This document shows positions 32,777 through 41,227 of a stretch of DNA of 64,000 nt, piece by piece; the stretch's first letter is position 1, and each line of letters starts with the position of its first letter. Below the pieces are notes generated by a model. That model was given only the letters and a program-made list of their open reading frames with translations, had not been told where the DNA came from and searched no databases. The stretch is from WVXP01 sp964348095. Its GTDB lineage: Bacteria; Desulfobacterota; BSN033; WVXP01. A program made the translations under genes and the position numbers. The stretch lies in contig CAYGBK010000005.1 of NCBI GenBank assembly GCA_964348095.1, positions 1 through 64,000 on the forward strand, in the 5' to 3' direction.

Positions 32777-34716
32777 GGTTTCGGAAGCGGTCCTTCGGAA
32801 AAAGTGAGCATCTTCTCAGACGCCTCTCTCAAATCTGGATCTTTCGAAAGCTCTAAAACCTTTTGAAAAGCCTTTTGAGCCTCGGCGGATTCACCCTGAG
32901 CATGGTGAATATTGCCGATTTCAAAGAACGCCAGCTCGACCCAACCATTCTGGTCGGCCAGCGTTTCCACAATGATCTGGAAATGAGACAGGGCGAGGTC
33001 GTAAGCCTTTTTACGGAAAAAGATTTCCCCGATTCGATAATGGGACTCCGCCTTGATTGCTTCGTTAGGCGATTCCAGGGCGCGATCTAGATACAGAAGC
33101 GCCCTCGGGCTGTTCTCTTCTTTGAAATACATAATTCCAAGATAGTATGACGCGAGATCAGCGGTTGAGGAGTTTGGAGCATCTCGGACAATCCGAGAGA
33201 ATAGCTTCTTAGCCTTTCTCAAATCCTTTCTCTCATAATAGATCTTCCCCAATTCGTACTGAGCCGCTACCGTCCAGGAATCGTTTCTATTTTTTTCGAG
33301 AATCTCAGAAAAACTGGCGATCGCCTTTTCTGTGTCTCCCAAACGGAATGCCGCTTGACCCCTCAAATAGAGGGACTCGGCTAGATTCTTGGAATCGGGA
33401 TATTCTAATGAAAGGATTTCGACATTTGTAATTGCGTCTTTGTATTCTCCATTATGAAAGTAACAGCGGGAGATTTTGTTCAGGGCGTTTTCCCGCTGAG
33501 AGGGCGTGTTAAGGAGGTTGAAGAAGTAGGGAAGGGCCTCTTTGTATTCCCCCTTCAAAAAATGGGCTTCCCCAAGGAGTAATTGGGGTAATGTTTTCTC
33601 TATCCGGCCCGATGGAAGGTTGAGCAGCCGGTGGGCGACTCGAGTCATCTCGTCAAAACTACCGAGATTGAGCAGGGACCACCCGAGGTTGACGAGGGCT
33701 GGGGCTAGCATTTCGCTATCGGGAAATCCATCTACCAATTGACGAAACGCCTCTCTCGCCTTTTCATAATTCTTTCGCTCGAGATGTATCTCACCTATTC
33801 TGTACAAGGCATAGTGATTCGGACCTGATTTGGGGAACCGCTCCATCACTTCTCGGAAAGATTCAAGGGCCGCCCCCCTTTGGCCAGTGTTCAACTGACA
33901 CCATCCGGCCCCATACAGCGCCGAAGGGGCGCGGTGGTCATCGGGATAAGTCGAGTAGAACTCTAGATAAAGAGGAAGGGCCAGTTGGTATTGGCCAAGT
34001 CTGAGACGGTTTTCGGCCAGTTCGAACAAAGCGTCCCTGCGCAAAGAGAGGGGTAGATCAGAGTGAGGAGAGATGGCCTCTCCCAAGAGTTGAACGGCCC
34101 GATGGTAGTTTTTCGATCGGCCATCAATGAGGCCGAGATAGTATTTTTGCTGAAATCTGTAACGGCCATTGGGGAATTCCATAAGTCCCTTCTTGAAATA
34201 TTCTTCCGCTTCGGTTAGGGCTTTCTCCTTCAAGGCAATAACACCGAGAGCAAAGAGGCTTTTTTCCAGAAAGGGGCTTTCTGAGGCTTTTCCGACGAAC
34301 TCCGTATAGTAGGCTTTGGCCTCCTCCCACCTATTGAGTTGGGCGGATGATTCGGCGAGCCAGAACAGACCATTCATCTGACCGACCGTGTCAACAGATT
34401 TGTCATTGATGAGGTTGAGAAAGGTCTCACGGGATTTCCGATATTTGGCCTGGAGAAAATAGATCCGGCCAAGAAGATATGTCATGGTCAGTCGACGGTT
34501 GCTTTGTGGGAATTGCCTCAGGAACTCGAGGATTTGACTTTCAGCGACAGGGTAGAGTCTGTCCTCGTATGCACCGACCACAACCGCTACGAGTTCACTT
34601 TCAGATGGCGTTTCGCCAAAGGAAAGGTCAGCCTGTCCTAGGAGAGCTATGGCACCAAGCAGCACCGGTGCGACTACACACTGTCGTCTCCAGAAAGTCA
34701 TGGAGCATCCCCTCAT
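32773..34716 (-). CDS. Exported TPR-repeat protein
   Basis: 647 residues. Signal peptide (RRQCVVAPVLLGAIALLGQADLSFGE), then about fifteen TPR units covering almost the whole chain, many of the YfgC/BamD/YbgF-like type (EEYFKKGLMEFPNGRY, EAFRQLVDGFPDSEM, KKLFSRIVRDAPNSST). Likely a periplasmic scaffold; similar TPR proteins help outer-membrane or pilus assembly, but nothing here names a partner. Overlaps mobA by four bases and rimI by four, so it is part of the operon. Confidence 0.8.
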   Translation of the reverse strand: MRGCSMTFWRRQCVVAPVLLGAIALLGQADLSFGETPSESELVAVVVGAYEDRLYPVAESQILEFLRQFPQSNRRLTMTYLLGRIYFLQAKYRKSRETFLNLINDKSVDTVGQMNGLFWLAESSAQLNRWEEAKAYYTEFVGKASESPFLEKSLFALGVIALKEKALTEAEEYFKKGLMEFPNGRYRFQQKYYLGLIDGRSKNYHRAVQLLGEAISPHSDLPLSLRRDALFELAENRLRLGQYQLALPLYLEFYSTYPDDHRAPSALYGAGWCQLNTGQRGAALESFREVMERFPKSGPNHYALYRIGEIHLERKNYEKAREAFRQLVDGFPDSEMLAPALVNLGWSLLNLGSFDEMTRVAHRLLNLPSGRIEKTLPQLLLGEAHFLKGEYKEALPYFFNLLNTPSQRENALNKISRCYFHNGEYKDAITNVEILSLEYPDSKNLAESLYLRGQAAFRLGDTEKAIASFSEILEKNRNDSWTVAAQYELGKIYYERKDLRKAKKLFSRIVRDAPNSSTADLASYYLGIMYFKEENSPRALLYLDRALESPNEAIKAESHYRIGEIFFRKKAYDLALSHFQIIVETLADQNGWVELAFFEIGNIHHAQGESAEAQKAFQKVLELSKDPDLREASEKMLTFSEGPLPKP

Positions 34717-35309
34717 ACATCCTGGGCAAGCAACACCTCGGCGCGCCTGAGATCCTCCTCGGTGTTCACGTTCATGAAGGATTTCAATGACGGGTCGTGA
34801 TCACGGATTTCTCTTTCGGTGACATATATTACGTTGACTTCCGTGAAAAAATCAACGATTTTCAAGTTTCCCCTGGAAATGAGGTTCTCAATGGGTTCAA
34901 GACAGGCCTTGGAGTATATCGCGTGAAGGGGTTGGAGTCCATCAGATGTTCTGGGAATGATCACATCCCCCATCGTGCTCTTTTTAATCATGTAACGGAT
35001 CAAGCGGGAATTCAGAAATGGCATGTCCGAGGCAAAACAGAAGACAGAGTCGGTCGAAACACATTTCAGTGCTGTGTAAAGTCCACCGAGAGCTCCTTTG
35101 CCTGGGATCAGATCTGGCATCACCGGCGTGTCATACGTGTCGAACCATTCGGCGTTGTTTGCCACGATGATGAGGTCGTCGAAGACTTCCTTCAGGACTC
35201 GATGGACTCGCTCGAAGAGAGGCACCCGCCCCGCTTCGAGAAAAAGTTTGTCTCTCCCCATCCTTTTGCTCTTACCACCTGCCAAAATTACTCCAGTCAG
35301 GGTCTTCAT
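34713..35309 (-). CDS. mobA: Molybdenum cofactor guanylyltransferase
   Basis: 198 residues. LAGGKSKRMGRDK nucleotide-binding start, DLIPGKGALGGLYTAL, and the FCFASDMPFLNSRLI metal-binding motif are MobA hallmarks; it attaches GMP to molybdopterin to form the MGD cofactor. First gene of the minus-strand run mobA-TPR-rimI-pyrK-pyrD-recJ; no clear promoter seen upstream. Confidence 0.92.
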   Translation of the reverse strand: MKTLTGVILAGGKSKRMGRDKLFLEAGRVPLFERVHRVLKEVFDDLIIVANNAEWFDTYDTPVMPDLIPGKGALGGLYTALKCVSTDSVFCFASDMPFLNSRLIRYMIKKSTMGDVIIPRTSDGLQPLHAIYSKACLEPIENLISRGNLKIVDFFTEVNVIYVTEREIRDHDPSLKSFMNVNTEEDLRRAEVLLAQDV

Positions 35310-35768
35310 CCAGGAGGTCCCCGTTGGTTTGAACTAGGACATGTGGGTGGAACACACATCCTGGGGTGCTTGGGATACCGGTCTTCGCGACAGCCGAACC
35401 TGTACTGCCTTGTCCGCCGCAGGCAGAGAGTTTAGGAAGCCCACTCTCACCTCGTGCCGGGAAGCCATGCAACAGGTCAGAAATCCCGTTACGTGAGCAG
35501 CAGGAACATTCTTGAGTAACGACCAGTCAGAACGACTACTTAGCATCTTCGGGTCTTAAAATCAACTTCCCTTCCAGCCCTTAGTCAGGTTTCCAGAGAT
35601 GGCGCTACCCCAGTGAGATTGGCCTCGTCGAATACCCACCTGTGGGAGTGTCATTGGCACGTGAAGCCGCTTCCCTGACCATATGGGTCGGTGCGAAAAG
35701 GCGGTTCTAACGATCCCATCGACTGAGGTCTAAGTTGCCGATTTGAGACCGATTTTGAAATTCCAGGA
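35310..35768 (+). other. Non-coding spacer upstream of candidate RNA
   Basis: About 460 bases between mobA (minus) and the sigma-70 promoter at 35769. No gene with a ribosome site. A TTGGCACG -24-like box near 35653 lacks the matching -12 and is not counted as a promoter. Confidence 0.45.
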
Positions 35769-35797
35769 TTGACATGTATCCTGAATCGATATATATA
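35769..35797 (+). promoter_or_regulatory. Sigma-70 promoter of candidate structured RNA
   Basis: Perfect -35 TTGACA (35769-35774), a 17-base spacer and -10 TATATA (35792-35797) within a TA-alternating run. The predicted start is about 35804. It is about 390 bases before the next protein start and is followed by a terminator at 35944, so it seems to serve an RNA, not the pilus genes directly. Confidence 0.7.
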
Positions 35798-35803
35798 TAT
35801 GGC

Positions 35804-35969
35804 TTTATCAGATGCTTTCATAATTCCGCTCGGTGCGATTTTATCCGAGAACTCTCCTGGCGCGATGGATTCCGATGACGAGAGGAGTGTGAGTCGGTGG
35901 CCAGACCCTTAGAGGGAGGCGGTGGTTTAGGATCTGATTCCCTGCCCGAGTGGAAGAAAACGGGCTTTT
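35804..35969 (+). ncRNA. Candidate small RNA or leader RNA
   Basis: About 165 nt between a consensus promoter and an intrinsic terminator. Nested pairing is visible: CCGA (35845-35848) with TCGG (35894-35897), and inside it ACTCTCCT (35851-35858) with AGGAGTGT (35883-35890, one mismatch). An alternative CTCGG/CCGAG pair (from about 35829) competes for the same CCGA bases, as in a switch. No known riboswitch family recognised; it lacks the GEMM (c-di-GMP) core. No ORF. Confidence 0.42.
35944..35969 (+). terminator. Intrinsic terminator of candidate RNA
   Basis: GCCCG (35944-35948) pairs with CGGGC (35961-35965) across an A-rich loop, followed directly by TTTT. Short stem but classical layout; it lies before the sigma-54 promoter of the pilus operon. 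Confidence 0.6.
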
Positions 35970-36038
35970 ATCGTGTCCAGGCTGGTCAAGAGTCGGTTAG
36001 TCTCCTTTTTTTCATCTTTGTGAATTGCGATTGATACT

Positions 36039-36055
36039 TTGGCATTCATCTTGCA
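36039..36055 (+). promoter_or_regulatory. Sigma-54 (-24/-12) promoter of the second pilus machine
   Basis: TTGGCATTCATCTTGCA; GG at 36041-36042 and GC at 36053-36054, 12 bases apart, one deviation from TTGGCAC. Predicted start about 36066, 129 bases before the ExeA-like gene. Serves the run 36195-44269. Confidence 0.75.
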
Positions 36056-36064
36056 ATTTTGACC

Positions 36065-36080
36065 AAATTGTGCACAATTT
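36065..36080 (+). promoter_or_regulatory. 16-bp perfect palindrome at the sigma-54 start site
   Basis: AAATTGTGCACAATTT lies exactly over the predicted transcription start. Such a position suggests a repressor operator, or a 5' mRNA hairpin. The pilA promoter has a comparable palindrome (50900-50917). Confidence 0.55.
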
Positions 36081-36194
36081 CTACTCGCGGGGCTCCAGAA
36101 CGTATTCTCGACGCCAAAGCCCATGCCGGGCCTGGAGAGGGTTTATTCTGGGTTCACATCCTCCCAGAAAGATCAGAAAGTTCGAAGAACAATA

Positions 36195-37019
36195 ATGGAA
36201 TACTTTAGGCTTTTAGGTCTTACGAAGGAACCCTTCTCGAGCACTCCAGATCCGAGCTTCTTTTATGCGTCAGACGAGTACAGGGAGTGCCTTCAAAAAC
36301 TGGAGATCTCCATACGTCTTAAACGAGGACTCAACCTAATCCTCGGTGAGGTAGGTACGGGTAAGACAACGCTCAGCCGTGTTCTGTTGCAACGGTTTCA
36401 GCAGGATTCGGAACTGTTTCGATTTCACTTCATTCTCGACCCGGGATTTACATCGGATTTTCAGTTTTTTAGCAACTTGCTCTCGGTCTTTGGGATCGAT
36501 GCGCCGAGAAGATGCACATTCGATTATCGCCAGTCAATTCAAAAACACCTGTTGCGAATGGGCGTGGAGGAGCGGAAAACCGTCGTTCTGATCATCGATG
36601 AGGGTCAGAAACTATCGACATCCCATATCGAGGTTTTGAGAACCCTTCTCAATTATGAAACGAATGAATACAAACTCCTTCAGGTGATTCTTTTTGCTCA
36701 GATGGAATTCCTGGAACGGGTGAAGGGGATGGAGAACTTCACGGATCGAATCAATATGACATACAAATTTCTTCCCCTGGATGAGGTCGAGACACGAAAG
36801 CTGATTGAGTATCGCCTCAAGGTGGCCGGTGTGAATCACGGATCGTCCCTCTTCACGGATGACGGGTATATGGCTGTTTTCATGAATACGATGGGATATC
36901 CACGGAAAATCATCACCCTGTGCCATCACGCCTTATTGACCATGATGATTCGTGGGAATGAGGTGGTTGACGAAACCGTCGTGCGGTTCGCTTGTCAATC
37001 TGGAGGTAGTCGAATTTGA
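36195..37019 (+). CDS. ExeA/MshM-like AAA ATPase
   Basis: 274 residues from ATG 36195 (MEYFRLLGLTKEPFSSTPDPSFFY, the standard ExeA/MshM opening; upstream frame is non-conserved). Walker A GEVGTGKTT, Walker B VLIIDEGQKL, arginine-rich lid GYPRKIITLC. ExeA-type ATPases help secretin assembly across peptidoglycan, and MshM is the member found in MSHA pilus loci. It lacks the C-terminal peptidoglycan-binding domain of ExeA, as MshM does. First gene of the second machine; its stop overlaps pilM. Confidence 0.9.
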   Translation: MEYFRLLGLTKEPFSSTPDPSFFYASDEYRECLQKLEISIRLKRGLNLILGEVGTGKTTLSRVLLQRFQQDSELFRFHFILDPGFTSDFQFFSNLLSVFGIDAPRRCTFDYRQSIQKHLLRMGVEERKTVVLIIDEGQKLSTSHIEVLRTLLNYETNEYKLLQVILFAQMEFLERVKGMENFTDRINMTYKFLPLDEVETRKLIEYRLKVAGVNHGSSLFTDDGYMAVFMNTMGYPRKIITLCHHALLTMMIRGNEVVDETVVRFACQSGGSRI

Positions 37020-38230
37020 CGGAAGAGGAAAAGAAAAGGGATATCGACGCCACCAACCAGCTCCTTGCAGTAATTCGCGGAGAAAAAGCAGGCCTGGACG
37101 TGGCGGGTCCTGTTGCTAATGCGCAGAGCCCCCCTCCTGCGGAGACAGTCCCTCAGCTAGAGAAAAAGGGCAAGAGGCGTCTCCCCTTTCCCTCTCTGTC
37201 GAAGAAGACGGTCGGGCTCGACATTGGGTCCCATACGATTAAGTGTGTCCACGTGGAAAGGAGAGGATTCAATCGCGTTGATTTGCTTCACGCCGAGGCA
37301 GTTGAAGTCTCACCGGAAGAGAGGAGTCCAGAGGGCGGGGACGGTAGTCATGCCAGAATCGGCGCCATAAAGCGGGTGATGGAACGCATCCCATCTCATC
37401 GGGCGAAGATCGTAACGTCAGTGGGAGGAGTTTCCACGGCTATTCGACATCTGGAACTGCCGAAGATGTCGGCCAAGGAACTTTCTTCTTCAATCAATCT
37501 CTGGTCCAGGAACTATATTCCTTTCGATATCAAAGAGGTACAGCTCGACTACCAGGTTTTCGGATTCGATAAATCATCTCGGAAAATCCGGCTGGTATTA
37601 GTGGCTGTGATAAAAGACTATATCCAGCAGCATATCGACATGCTCCATGAGGCTAATATCGAGCCGGTTCTGGTCGATGTCAATCCCCTCGCCGTGATGA
37701 ACGCCTTCCTTTTCAATGAACAAGTCGGTCAGGATGAATGGATCATCGTCCTCGACATCGGAGATCGCAACACAACACTGTGCATCTATAGTGAAGCAGG
37801 TCAGTATTTTGTCAGAAATCTCATGATTTCCGGGCATGATTTTACTCGTGACATCCAGCGGAAACTCGCGCTCCCCTATGGTGACGCTGAACAGTACAAA
37901 CGGGGTGATCTCATCTCCTCGGACAGTGGGAAGGCGGCTGAGAGCGTAATCGAGATTATTAGACCTTCTGTGGACGCTCTCATGAAAGAAGTCCGAAGAT
38001 CATTAACATACTATGAGAACCAGACAAGAACGAAGGGTTTTAGTCAGATCATACTGACAGGGGGAAGTGCCCACACGGAGGGACTCGCCGATTACTTAGG
38101 GCAAAACCTTGGGCTTCCGACAAAGGTTTTCGATCCCTTCAGGCAGATTGAGACCGGCAAAGTTCCCCTTCCAGGTCCTGTCAGTCAGTTTGCTCTAGCC
38201 GTTGGACTTGCGCTCAGGGAGTGCAAATGA
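37016..38230 (+). CDS. pilM: PilM/MshI-like platform protein (set 2)
   Basis: 404 residues, TTG start overlapping the ATPase stop and preceded by GGAGGT. About 65 N-terminal residues are a Pro/Ala linker absent from set 1; then VGLDIGSHTIKCVHVE, SVGGVSTAIRHLELP, RNYIPFDIKEVQLDYQVFG and ILTGGSAHTEGL mark the PilM fold. Divergent from the PilM at 21139, so this is a separate machine and not a recent copy. Confidence 0.92.
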   Translation: MTEEEKKRDIDATNQLLAVIRGEKAGLDVAGPVANAQSPPPAETVPQLEKKGKRRLPFPSLSKKTVGLDIGSHTIKCVHVERRGFNRVDLLHAEAVEVSPEERSPEGGDGSHARIGAIKRVMERIPSHRAKIVTSVGGVSTAIRHLELPKMSAKELSSSINLWSRNYIPFDIKEVQLDYQVFGFDKSSRKIRLVLVAVIKDYIQQHIDMLHEANIEPVLVDVNPLAVMNAFLFNEQVGQDEWIIVLDIGDRNTTLCIYSEAGQYFVRNLMISGHDFTRDIQRKLALPYGDAEQYKRGDLISSDSGKAAESVIEIIRPSVDALMKEVRRSLTYYENQTRTKGFSQIILTGGSAHTEGLADYLGQNLGLPTKVFDPFRQIETGKVPLPGPVSQFALAVGLALRECK

Positions 38231-38877
38231 AGTTTCAGATCAACATTTACAAACCTGGTAAGCGGGGCAAGGAAGTCAATCACGTAAAAGCTGTCCCCAA
38301 GGAGTCCACTCCTACCCGGTTGCCCGTATTTATTTTCATCGGGATAATCATGCTGGTTCTTTTGGCCTATGCATACCTCTATTCGTGGCAGATCGCACCT
38401 CTCAAGCGGGAAATGAGAGCTGACCAGAAAAGGATCATCCTGCTAAGTCAGTTGCTCCATCAGGGGGGAGAAAATCGGAACCAGAAATCGGGTGTCGATG
38501 ACGTTCTTGTCAGATTGGCCGCACAGAGAGTCCTCTGGAAAGGTAAACTCGTGGAACTCAGTCATATGGTGCCAGATGACATTCGGCTGACCCGTATGAC
38601 CATGGAGATTGTTGAAAAGACTCCAGATCGAAGAAAGCCTCGAGTAAAGGTGAAAGAGACGGTTTTAACCATAAAAGGTGAGACCATGAAAACGCCGGAA
38701 CAGGATTCCCTTGATCATATCGCTCGCCTGATTATGGATCTGAACGCGTCTCCCACTTTCAATAGGGATTTTGAACCCCTCGCGCTCGTCTACACCCAGC
38801 GGGTCAAGACCAGGGAAAGGGAATTTATGGAGTTCGAACTGAGTGGCCGCCTTCAGCAGAAATGGAGGAAAGAGTAA
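38227..38877 (+). CDS. pilN: PilN-like protein (set 2)
   Basis: 216 residues from ATG 38227, which overlaps the pilM stop. N-terminal KFQINIYKPG tail (INxY in place of INLL), TM about 35-56, short coiled coil, then a ferredoxin-like periplasmic domain (WKGKLVELSHMVPDDIRLTRMTMEIV). Longer than set 1 PilN by about 35 residues, with an insert in the periplasmic part. Confidence 0.85.
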   Translation: MKFQINIYKPGKRGKEVNHVKAVPKESTPTRLPVFIFIGIIMLVLLAYAYLYSWQIAPLKREMRADQKRIILLSQLLHQGGENRNQKSGVDDVLVRLAAQRVLWKGKLVELSHMVPDDIRLTRMTMEIVEKTPDRRKPRVKVKETVLTIKGETMKTPEQDSLDHIARLIMDLNASPTFNRDFEPLALVYTQRVKTREREFMEFELSGRLQQKWRKE

Positions 38878-38881
38878 ACCC

Positions 38882-39796
38882 ATGCTAAATGTTCGTAACA
38901 TGATCGCCATTCTGGTGACGATTGCAGTTCTTCTCGGAGCGTTTTTCGTCGCCACCCTTTACTATCCGATTAACAAGCGGACAAAAAGAATGGCACGGAG
39001 TCGAGCGATTCTCGAGGCTCAGGTTGAGAGCTTGACGCCCATGGGCGGGCAAACAAAGGGAGAAAAGGATATTGCCGATGTGATGGCCATGGACGTCAAC
39101 TTTTTCAAAAAACGGAATCTGTCCCCGACCAGGGGTATCCCAGACCTTCTCGAGCAGATCAATCGATTGGGCAGTGAGATGAATATCCGATTTGTGGCAG
39201 TAAAACCGCTGGACGAAGAGGACACTGAGGGATATCGACGGTATCCGTTTCTGATCGAAACCAGGGCGGCATACCCCGAACTCGTCAACTTTGTCCATCG
39301 GATGGAGAATGGTCTAGGTTTGAGTCTCAATGAACTCCGAATTGAAAACGATGCGAAAGACTCGTCAATGCATCGGTTGCAATTCAATCTTAATATTTAC
39401 GAGTTAAAGGGTGCGCACCCAGCTGAAAAGCAGGCGTCTGCTGAGTGGGAGCGAGACCTAGCCGAGGTTAGAAAACTGGTCGCAGTTCATCGTGATCCCT
39501 TCGGGTTGAAAAAAGTGCCCGTGGTTTCGGCAACAGTTGTAAAACAGAAACCTGCCGACGTGGCCACCACCGGAAAACCGAAAAGACAGGAGCTTGTCCT
39601 GATGGGCGTCATGGAGATTGCGGGAAATAGAATTGCGATTATCAACAACAAGGTGATGAGACCCGGTGAGATGATCGGGAAGCGAAGAATCAGACAGATT
39701 CGGGATGATCATGTAATTCTCGTACAGGGGGATGAGACTTACCATCTCTATTTAAAAGGCGTCAAACCTCTTAAAAGTGGCGAGGTCAGACAATGA
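38882..39796 (+). CDS. pilO: PilO-PilP fusion protein (set 2)
   Basis: 304 residues from ATG 38882 (GGAGGAAAGAG upstream). TM about 8-28, coiled coil, PilO-type periplasmic domain about 80-185 (IPDLLEQINRLGSEMNIRFVAVKP; YPELVNFVHRMENGLGLSLNEL). Residues about 204-304 match the PilP/GspC HR domain: RDPFGLKK, then ELVLMGVMEIAGNRIAIINN, RPGEMIGKRRI and VILVQGDETYHLYL. The operon has no separate pilP, so one protein seems to do both jobs. It overlaps the secretin start by four bases. Confidence 0.85.
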   Translation: MLNVRNMIAILVTIAVLLGAFFVATLYYPINKRTKRMARSRAILEAQVESLTPMGGQTKGEKDIADVMAMDVNFFKKRNLSPTRGIPDLLEQINRLGSEMNIRFVAVKPLDEEDTEGYRRYPFLIETRAAYPELVNFVHRMENGLGLSLNELRIENDAKDSSMHRLQFNLNIYELKGAHPAEKQASAEWERDLAEVRKLVAVHRDPFGLKKVPVVSATVVKQKPADVATTGKPKRQELVLMGVMEIAGNRIAIINNKVMRPGEMIGKRRIRQIRDDHVILVQGDETYHLYLKGVKPLKSGEVRQ

Positions 39797-41217
39797 GGTA
39801 TCTGAATATCGGACGTGTTGGAGGCATTGTGGCCATATCTCTCCTTTTTGTAATAGTCATCACGCCGTGGAACTCGTGGTCAGCCGATCTGTTGTCCAGC
39901 GACAAGCCTCTATCCATCAAAGTCAGAGACGTGGACATTCGAGACGTGTTGCGGATTATTGCGGAGGAGTACGGCCTTAACATCGTGATCGGAAAAGGGG
40001 TAGAGGGACGAATCTCCTACGAAATTGAGAATACGACCCTTCGGGCAGGTTTTGACGCAATTCTCAAGAGCAACGGGCTGAGCTATGTTATTGAAGATAA
40101 CATCATCCGGGTTGACGAACTGAAGACACTGAGGGCGAAATTACAGGACGAGCTCGAAATACACCGAGTCCAGCAGCAGCTTAAGCAAGCCCGAAAACTC
40201 GAAAAGCCGCTTCGTACGAGGGAGATTCAGCTCGACTATATCGGAGATACGCTCTCTTCACGGCAGGGCAAAGCCAAGGATCTCAAGGAAATTCTTGAAC
40301 CTTTGCTCAGCCACAAGAAAGAGAAGGGGGTCGACCGAGGGGCGAATATCGAACTGCTGGGAGAGACGAACACGCTGGTCGTGACAGACGTCGAGGAGAA
40401 CATCCGTGAGATCGAGGCCGTGGCGAAACGCCTCGACAGGCCGAGTGCACAGGTTAGAATTGAAGCTCGGGTGGTGGAGATTAATCACAGCGATCTCTTC
40501 GGCCTGGGGATTCAGTGGGGAGGAAAATACGAACATACCACCGGAGATAATGAGCGAACCACGGCTATTGGAGGCCGGCGCAACGCTCCACCGGGGACTA
40601 TCCTGGGCGGCTCTCGAAATTTGGGGGTCAACCTTCCTCTTTTTGGCGAGTTTGCCCCACTTGGAACGATTGGATACACCCTTTTGGATAAACTGAGCCT
40701 GGATGTTGAGCTGCAGGCGATGGAAGACAAAGGGAAGCTGAGGCTCGTCTCAAAGCCGAGTCTCCAGGTAGTCGAGAATGAGAATGCGGAAATCCTCGTG
40801 GGCTCTCAGGTGCCTGTACCCAGGGGACTGGATCCGGAGACAGGCCAAGTAGAGGTGGCCCAGGAGGACATCGGGACAAAATTGAACATAATCCCTCAAA
40901 TGACGCAAGATGGACGGATTGTGATGAGGATCGAAGTCGAGCGGAGTTCGATTGGCGATGAGGTCGTGATTCAGGGCGAGCCCTTCTTCACCATTAACAA
41001 ACGAAATGCGACTTCTCAAGTTAGGGTTAAAGATGGAGAAACCGTCGTCATCGGAGGGCTCGTCTTTACTGGTGAGATCAAGGGCCAACAATCAGTCCCC
41101 TTTTTCTCTAAGATACCGATTCTGGGCCTCCTGTTCCGAAACAGAACAGAATCCAAGGAGTTTGATGAGACCGTGATCTTCATCACTCCCACCATCGTGG
41201 GTTCAGAAGCAGGTTGA
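39793..41217 (+). CDS. pilQ: Short secretin, MshL/PilQ family (set 2)
   Basis: 474 residues: signal peptide about 1-35 (ends NSWSA), N0/STN about 40-105 (SIKVRDVDIRDVLRIIAEEYGLNIV), N1 about 150-215, secretin core about 225-470 (VELQAMEDKGKLRLVSKPSLQV; VPFFSKIPILGLLFRNR). It has no AMIN domains, unlike the PilQ at 23912, and so resembles MSHA-type MshL or type II secretins. Confidence 0.93.
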   Translation: MRYLNIGRVGGIVAISLLFVIVITPWNSWSADLLSSDKPLSIKVRDVDIRDVLRIIAEEYGLNIVIGKGVEGRISYEIENTTLRAGFDAILKSNGLSYVIEDNIIRVDELKTLRAKLQDELEIHRVQQQLKQARKLEKPLRTREIQLDYIGDTLSSRQGKAKDLKEILEPLLSHKKEKGVDRGANIELLGETNTLVVTDVEENIREIEAVAKRLDRPSAQVRIEARVVEINHSDLFGLGIQWGGKYEHTTGDNERTTAIGGRRNAPPGTILGGSRNLGVNLPLFGEFAPLGTIGYTLLDKLSLDVELQAMEDKGKLRLVSKPSLQVVENENAEILVGSQVPVPRGLDPETGQVEVAQEDIGTKLNIIPQMTQDGRIVMRIEVERSSIGDEVVIQGEPFFTINKRNATSQVRVKDGETVVIGGLVFTGEIKGQQSVPFFSKIPILGLLFRNRTESKEFDETVIFITPTIVGSEAG

Positions 41218-41227
41218 GAGGTCTTCA

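Noticed and set aside
35272..35472. 66-codon minus-strand frame with a CGGQGSTG stretch upstream of mobA
   Set aside because: Overlaps the mobA start in another frame; no ribosome site and no recognised family.
35653..35672. TTGGCACG box as a sigma-54 promoter
   Set aside because: A perfect -24 but no TTGC 12 bases on.
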